64,000 bases of DNA, taken from assembly GCA_014621425.1 (NCBI GenBank), contig JAANBB010000060.1, forward strand, positions 83,704 to 147,703, read 5' to 3'. Both the position numbers and the translations under genes were made by a program. This document shows positions 58,228 through 64,000 of the stretch, piece after piece. The DNA is from Cylindrodendrum hubeiense (Eukaryota > Ascomycota > Sordariomycetes > Hypocreales > Nectriaceae). Under the pieces are notes generated by a model, which worked only from the letters and a program-made list of their open reading frames with translations, was not told the origin of the DNA and searched no databases. Within the stretch, counting starts at the first letter, position 1; the number at the start of each line of letters is the position of its first letter.

Positions 58228-60077
58228 ATGCCTTCGCTCCAAGAGCCTCCCGTGGTCCCTGTGCTTGCTAATGGCACTGCCAATGGCACTGCCAATGGCA
58301 CCGCAAATGGCACCGCAAACGGCACTAATGGCAACCCGCGGCCGCATACGCCCACCAGCACCATGGCTCTGACCGAGTACAGCGCCAACCCGTCGACGCC
58401 GTCCGAGGAGAAGCGCGCTCGCATCAAGCAGAGCGTCCCCGATGAGTTTCTCCTGCCTACAGGCTACCCTGACGTGAGAAATGACAGCCCCGGAAAGAAT
58501 CCTCCAGAGACGATCTGTGTGGCTAATCTGTTGATTCTTTGTTCTAGTACCTCCGACTCATCGCGAGCGCTACCTCCCGAGTCTACGAGGCCTGCAAGGT
58601 CACCCAATTGACCCACGCCATCAACCTGAGCAACCGCCTCGAGTGCAACGTCCTCCTCAAGCGTGAAGATGAACAGCCCGTCTTCAGTTTCAAGCTGCGC
58701 GGTGCTTACAACAAGATGGCCCACCTGGATCCCGCCGTGAGCTGGAAGGGCGTTATCGCCTGCTCCGCCGGAAACCACGCTCAGGGCGTTGCCTTCTCCG
58801 CCCGCAAGCTCAAGATTCCTGCTACCATCATCATGCCCGAGGCCACCCCGAGCATCAAGCATATGAATGTTGCCCGACTAGGTGGCCATGTCGTCCTGCA
58901 TGGTGCCGACTTCGATGCCGCCAAGGAGGAGTGCGCGAGACGAGAGAAGCTGGATGGGCTTATCAACATCCCTCCCTTTGACGATCCATATGTTATTGCT
59001 GGCCAGGGTACCATTGGAAACGAGCTCTTTGGCCAGGTCAACATGGCCAAGGTCGAGGCCATCTTCTGTTGCTGTGGAGGCGGTGGCCTCATTGCTGGCA
59101 TCGGCCTGTATGTCAAGAGGATGGCTCCCCACGTCAAGATCATTGGCGTCGAGGCTTATGATGCCAATGCCATGGCCCAATCACTCAGGAAGGGTGAGCG
59201 GGTGTTGTTGAAGGAAGTCGGCCTGTTTGCTGATGGCGCTGCCGTCAAAACTGTCGGCGAGGAGACGTTCCGTATTGCCAAGGAGGTCGTGGACGACGTC
59301 ATTGAGGTGACGACCGACGAGATCTGCGCTGCCATGAAGGACATGTATGACGACACTCGTTCGGGCCTGGAGCCTGCTGGTGCCATGTCCATTGCCGGCC
59401 TGAAGAAGTATGTTGCACAGAACCCTTCAAGGGACTCGAAGAGGACTCTCATCGCTATCACCTCGGGTGCCAACATGAACTTCGACCGCCTGCGATTCGT
59501 TGCTGAGCGTGCGACCCTGGGTGAGGGCAAGGAGGCTCTCCTGGCTGTTCAGATCCCTGAGCGTCCCGGCGCGTTTTCCGAGCTCGTTACCACCATCATG
59601 CCCCACGCTGTCACCGAGTTCTCATACCGATATGCCACTGACGACGTGGCCAATATCCTCATCGGTTTGTCTCTGACGGCCCCCGCTCACCAGCGAGCTG
59701 ATGAGCTTCGCAATCTCCTCGATCGCATCAAGTCTGATGGCATGAAAGTGACGGATCTTTCGGGCGATGAGCTCGCCAAGAGCCACATCCGGTACCTGGT
59801 TGGTGGCCGATCAGGTGTGCCAAACGAGCGGTTGTACATGTTCACCTTCCCTGAGCGACCTGGCGCGCTCCAGAAGTTCCTGGCAACTCTCCGGGTCAAG
59901 TTCAACATCAGCCTGTTCCAGTACCGTAACTACGGCGGCGATGTGGGCAAGATTGTCACGGGTATCTTGTGCCCTGACGACGAAGTCCCCGAGCTGGAGA
60001 AGTTTTTGCACCAGATTGGCTATCCTTACGATGACTGCACTAATTCGGAGGTGTTCAAGACATTTTTGCGCGCATAG
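58228..60077 (+). CDS. ilv1: Threonine dehydratase (threonine deaminase)
   Basis: PLP enzyme converting L-threonine to 2-oxobutanoate, the committed step of isoleucine synthesis, normally mitochondrial. Exons 58228-58473 and 58548-60077 (74-nt intron, phase 0) give 591 aa. The PLP lysine is Lys131 in FSFKLRGAYNKM; CSAGNHAQGVAFSA and the Gly-rich CCGGGGLIAGIG bind the cofactor. From about residue 410 two ACT-like regulatory domains follow (IPERPGAFSELVTTIMPHAV and FPERPGALQKFLATLRVKFN), which in the family mediate isoleucine inhibition and valine activation. The N-terminus is unusual: four to five NGTA repeats and no evident Arg-rich mitochondrial presequence from this ATG. Confidence 0.95.
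58270..58329. repeat. Tandem 12-bp coding repeat (Asn-Gly-Thr-Ala)n
   Basis: Five consecutive 12-bp units (AATGGCACTGCC and close variants, the last altered) encode a repeated NGTA tetrapeptide near the threonine deaminase N-terminus. Confidence 0.95.
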
Positions 60078-60929
60078 ATAAACGGAGAGAGTGATCAGTT
60101 CAGGTTGGACGTTAGGCGTTTTTGGAAAAGCTGGGGAATTTCAAAAGGCCATATTTTCTGATTCGATTTCAGCGGTTATTTCGTTGCAGATAGATTAGTA
60201 GGTCGATGTGCGTGTCGAGGAAACTTGACAAATACTATGTCAGGTTATGAAGCGGAGTTTCAATGATGACGGGAATGTGACCCTGCTTGTTGCTTCTCGG
60301 GAAATGGAGGACATTGTCTTCTGAGCCTTGTTTGGTTACAGGTGATCTCTCACTCGTTGACATCTCGTCATGGCGTTTGTCTTGATTGAACTTCCACGCG
60401 GAGTGCATATTGCGTGCCTTGGGTGCGTGATTGGATGATGCCCTTGGGATTATGGATTTCTTACCAATGTTATTTATTACACAAAATTGTTTAATGGACA
60501 AGCTGGAAAAGTGGTACGTTTTGGTCCTTGAGAAACCGGCTGCTTAAGTACGAGATATTCAGATTCGGATACGAGGTTTCCCTAGCTAATATCGATAACA
60601 ACAATGATGATCATGTTAAGCTAGCGGATGATAAGGATCAAGGCATGAACTCATGATGCTCCATAAGAACAACTCTACCAGGTTGTATTATTTTTGCATA
60701 CAATTCCGCATTTACTAAGTGACACCTCTAGTATTTCCCTGCCATTTTGTAAGCGGAACATCTAGGCAGTGGTTAACTGGGGTCAATTTCTTAACAAAAT
60801 CTGTACATCGTACGTAACGGATCTTCTAGGTGAAGTGTTAAATCGCCGGCAGGGCAGTTGAGATCACGAATACTGAGCTGTCAGCCTCACGCACGAAACA
60901 GGACCAAGGCGCGAAGGGTGTACTCCCTG
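60078..60929. other. AT-rich intergenic region
   Basis: 3' region of threonine deaminase followed by AT-rich sequence with many stops in all frames. No gene recognised. Confidence 0.5.
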
Positions 60930-61771
60930 TCATTGAGAAAAGAGGAAGAGATCCTTGCGTTTGGGAATGCTCCTCGAAGGGTCACCTTGAATTATCTTGT
61001 GCACGGGACTTTGGCGGCACATAGAGCTGTATAGGCTGGGCGGAAGGGATTGTTTGACGCATCGAAGCAAGTCTTTAGTACTGGTTGTATCATTCGTGCA
61101 TCCTGGTCCTCCAACCCTACGTTGCATCTCAGCGTAGGTTAGTTATTCTTCGTCAGCAATACATGCTTCCTAAAGAAGTAGACCGGAAGACCAGATATAA
61201 CATTTCGGCAAGTCGGCTTGATTGATAGGATATTCCTCCCGAGCTTCAACTTCCGGAGCATTGTATCCAACCGCAGCCATTAGACACGAAAGAGAAGTAA
61301 TACGTCCAATATTCACAGTGAAGTCCCAAGGTACCTCACGGACTTGGTATTGGGTTTCCTTGACTCGTTATGTAATATGATAACATGCCAAAGCCTGTGA
61401 GATTTGCTAACGCTTTCCCTCGGCGACCTAAAAACTGAACCCACAAACGGAAATACTAGAATATTATTCTGCTTAACCTCACCATGTACTAAACCGCACG
61501 TGTGAACAGCAGCAAGAGCGGAACCCACATCAATAGCGAGAATATTAATAACCTTTGATGATACTGTTTTGTGTTTGAGATATTCTCTTAGGGTTCCTAA
61601 TCCGGTATATTCGATGATAATGTAGGGCATGATTTGCGTGCAGCAGGTGTTCCACCTATCGCCACCTAGCTCACCAAAGACACCTAACTCAGTGTTTCGC
61701 TCGGCTGCATGATATCTATGCTCTCGAGGTAGCTCTACTTGGGATAGGTAAGCTGCTGAGATGGACTTCAT
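60930..61771 (-). pseudogene. Decayed serine/threonine protein-kinase-like gene
   Basis: Minus-strand remnants of a kinase domain occur in order but in shifted frames. The segment 61771-61313 has a hinge (PYIIIEYTGLGTLREYLKHK), then a helix with AALAAVHTCGLVHGEVKQNN in the catalytic-loop position; the expected HGDVKPxN aspartate is replaced by Glu. ILHNESRKPNTKSVRYLGTS resembles the activation segment. After a stop, a second frame near 61265-61155 reads GYNAPEVEAREEYPI and then IWSSGLLL followed by TAG where a WEA would be expected. The open end at 61127-60930 (GDPSRSIPKRKD) may be the last subdomain. No start or ATP-binding loop was found. The pieces suggest loss of function; undetected introns could explain some of the shifts. 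Confidence 0.6.
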
Positions 61772-64000
61772 TGGTCGATCCAGTGCTAACGCATGATAGG
61801 ATTATGGCAATCCGCCGTCAGTCATGAGAAATCCGGGCCTACAAAGCTGCAAGACCCAAGATGTATTAAGAACCACTTGGTGCGACACACTAATGAATAG
61901 CTTGGATTTAAAATGGGGGATAAATGCTAGAATGCGGTTGTTAAGTGTTTGCAAGTGAGCTTTGAAGTATCTAATTATATGTTAGAGGACCTGGAGCTAC
62001 ATCAGGCATTCGGAGCACATGGTGTTGATCCTTTGCAAGGGCGGCCGAAAATGTCTGATAGGGACGGTGAGTTGGGTTCTTTTGGGTTCTTTAGGTAGTT
62101 AGAGATGCTGCATGAGCATGGTTTGCGATACAAATCCTGTAGCTTCTTGCATTCATTTAAATGCGGCACCAAATGTCACACACTCCTTTCACAATGGCAT
62201 GGGCAAATGGGTTGCATGGAATGGGGCTGTCCTGCCGAGCATGACTCCGACTTTCCCAGAGTTTTACGTTTCCGTCAGCTCCGAGTGCCCTGCGACATTG
62301 GCGACTCAGTGCAGAAGCCAATCATCATGTTTAGGGATTGAATCAGACACCACTGATATTGCAACATAGCTGGGCCTCTGGTTCTTTTACATAACAGTTC
62401 TTCAATTTGAAATAGACAGATAGTCTTGGCACCCGGCCCACTCCGCAGTCGAAGGGAACTGAAAAGAAGCAATGACGAGATACATACAAAAAACAATGTG
62501 AGGATGGCGAACTGCTGGTCTCGATCTATCTTTGGCGTGGGGGTGGGAGTGGGCGGACCGCAAACGTCCCTGTGCTGTGTAACGCAACCTGGCTAGAGGA
62601 CCGAGCTCAGGGCCAAAGGCAGCTAGTTGCCGCTAACAGAGTCGCAGCGAGTGTTGTCGGTGACTGGGATGTTGCGGCTGGAGGGGTGAAAAGAAACAAA
62701 AAAAGAAAAAAGGAAACGAGCCGGAGGAAGGTCGTGGAAGGTGGCATGGCAATTTCACGTAGCGTCTTCTAGCGGGCTTCTACAGCCGGGGCATGGTGCA
62801 CTTGGCTGGCTGGCCCTTGGCCATGGCGTCTTTCATCAGTCTCTGAAGTGGCCCGTGACAGGCACTATCTCGCACATGACACCTTTTCGGAGGGGTTTCA
62901 GGATTAGACGTGTTATTTTGGGATGGGTTCGCTAGATGCAAATGCGTATGCCCAAGATATGGAGGGTATGAGGCGTTTGGTGCCCTGATAGGAGGTTGCT
63001 GATGGTTTGGGGTAAGGGAGCTGTGCCGTAAATTACGATGGAACCGGGCAGTTTCGGACACCTCCGCGCAGGCTGAACTGTGCTCCGAAAGGGGGCTTAC
63101 CAGGCTTACCAGGCTCACCAGCGATCGATTTGCCGCCCGGGTTCGCAGTGCTTCCCAGCGGGTTCGGTTGTCCGCAGCGAATCCCAGGCGCGTTCCTGGA
63201 TGTCCTTGAGCGTTGATGAAACAGGCCCGGCGGCCCTGGGCAGTGGGCAGTGGGCAGTGACGAATGTCGAAACGTCTCACACTCATCTCCAGAGACGGGG
63301 CGGCGGACTGGCGCGACTCCATCTCCTCAACAACAAACCTAACGCATAGCGCGCGCCGTGCAGCTGCAGCAGCCATTTCTGTCTGTCGGGGCAGGGCAAG
63401 ACGACCTGGACTTGGGCATTCTTTTACCGACGAACCTGCAGAGGCCGCCCCTTGAAACGACACGGCGAGTGGATGCGTCCCTGTTTCCGTCCCTGTATCC
63501 GTCTCCTCAATGATGCATAAAGCTGCCCCGTATCTGAACCAACAGAGCTACGAGAAGGTCTGGGCGTGTTCCTGTTGGGCTGTTAGCCTCTGATCAACGT
63601 GTTGCGGATCTCCGACGATCAGGATCGACGCAGGCCCGACGCAGGCAGTGGAGGGGACTTGGGGACCACTCAGAGCTGGACAGAGAGGAAAAGCCCTGTA
63701 TCTTCTGGATATGAGGCAGGGCTGGCATGGCAGGGTCCCTGGCGGCCGAGTTGCACCAGAGACGTTTCCATTCCCGTCCGAGTGGAGCTCGGCGGACAGC
63801 TTCCAGTGTCTGACGGCTCCAGCTGCCCTCCAGCTGCCCTCAAGCTCTCGCCAGCTCCAGGGCCGCCACGCGTGGTGTGCCACTGTGCCTGAGGTCCCCG
63901 GTGGTCGGTGCACTGACCCCCGGGAGACTTCAGAGTCTGCAGGGCCCCGGGGTGCCCTGTGCGCGCTCGGTCATCTGCGCCTGGGGCCGCTCCCCTAGCA
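61772..64000. other. No recognised gene
   Basis: AT-rich up to about 62.5 kb, GC-rich afterwards. Open frames at the end overlap on both strands with GC-driven composition. The 63.6-63.9 kb part has many CAGCTCC and CTGCCCTC near-repeats. It may be the upstream region of a gene beyond the window. Confidence 0.45.

Noticed and set aside
62112..62369. 85-codon plus-strand frame with several cysteines, considered as a small secreted protein
   Set aside because: No signal peptide, and two overlapping frames of similar length; not supported.
1..64000. Transposons, CRISPR arrays, viral insertions
   Set aside because: No transposase, reverse transcriptase, terminal repeats, spacer arrays or viral proteins were recognised on either strand.

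Overview
The window is nuclear DNA of a filamentous ascomycete (Pezizomycotina, most likely Sordariomycetes). The evidence is compact genes with short GT-AG introns (47-109 nt) carrying CTAAC/CTGAC-like branch sites, two Zn(II)2Cys6 regulators, a Dfg5-type GH76 enzyme, ERMES Mdm12, a fungal-type V-ATPase c' proteolipid and a Fab1 lipid kinase. No bacterial operons, CRISPR arrays or intact transposons were seen.

Layout. 2.4-6.2 kb: a Pex23/24/30-type dysferlin-domain peroxin and an unrecognised multispanning membrane protein. 7.0-20.1 kb: a metabolic block with a Gfo/Idh/MocA dehydrogenase of myo-inositol 2-dehydrogenase type (-), a myo-inositol-type MFS transporter (-), a Zn2Cys6 regulator (+), a cytochrome P450 (-) and, divergent from it, a diverged NADPH-cytochrome P450 reductase (+). 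20.6-28.4 kb: a less conserved stretch with two unrecognised proteins, a decayed ORF, a second Zn2Cys6 regulator, a six-exon V-ATPase c'-like gene and a tRNA-Phe. 28.4-35.8 kb: about 7.5 kb in which I find no gene, partly GC- and pyrimidine-rich, ending at a 95-residue stand-alone dsRNA-binding-domain protein. 37.9-52.5 kb: a conserved housekeeping block with uS7m (truncated), Fab1 (5'-truncated), Mdm12, Vps28, Noc2 and a Cep57/Ppc89-type spindle-pole protein. 54.0-60.1 kb: a secreted GH76 protein, a repeat protein with a PPxY tail, and threonine deaminase. 60.1-64 kb: a decayed protein-kinase gene, then sequence without a recognisable gene.

How the genes may work together. Transporter, dehydrogenase and the regulator that lies divergent from the transporter look like an inositol (polyol) uptake and oxidation module. 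The P450/CPR pair has its own reductase and a shared promoter containing four perfect decamer repeats. Mdm12 (ER-mitochondria tether), Vps28 (ESCRT-I), Fab1 (PI(3,5)P2 synthesis), Noc2 (60S assembly) and the spindle-pole protein are unrelated housekeeping neighbours.

The most striking anomaly is near 38,755. The mitochondrial uS7 gene stops in mid-domain and runs, out of frame, into the middle of the Fab1 chaperonin-like domain. The uS7 C-terminus and the Fab1 N-terminus (with the expected FYVE region) are absent. This is either an assembly deletion or a real rearrangement that breaks two important genes.
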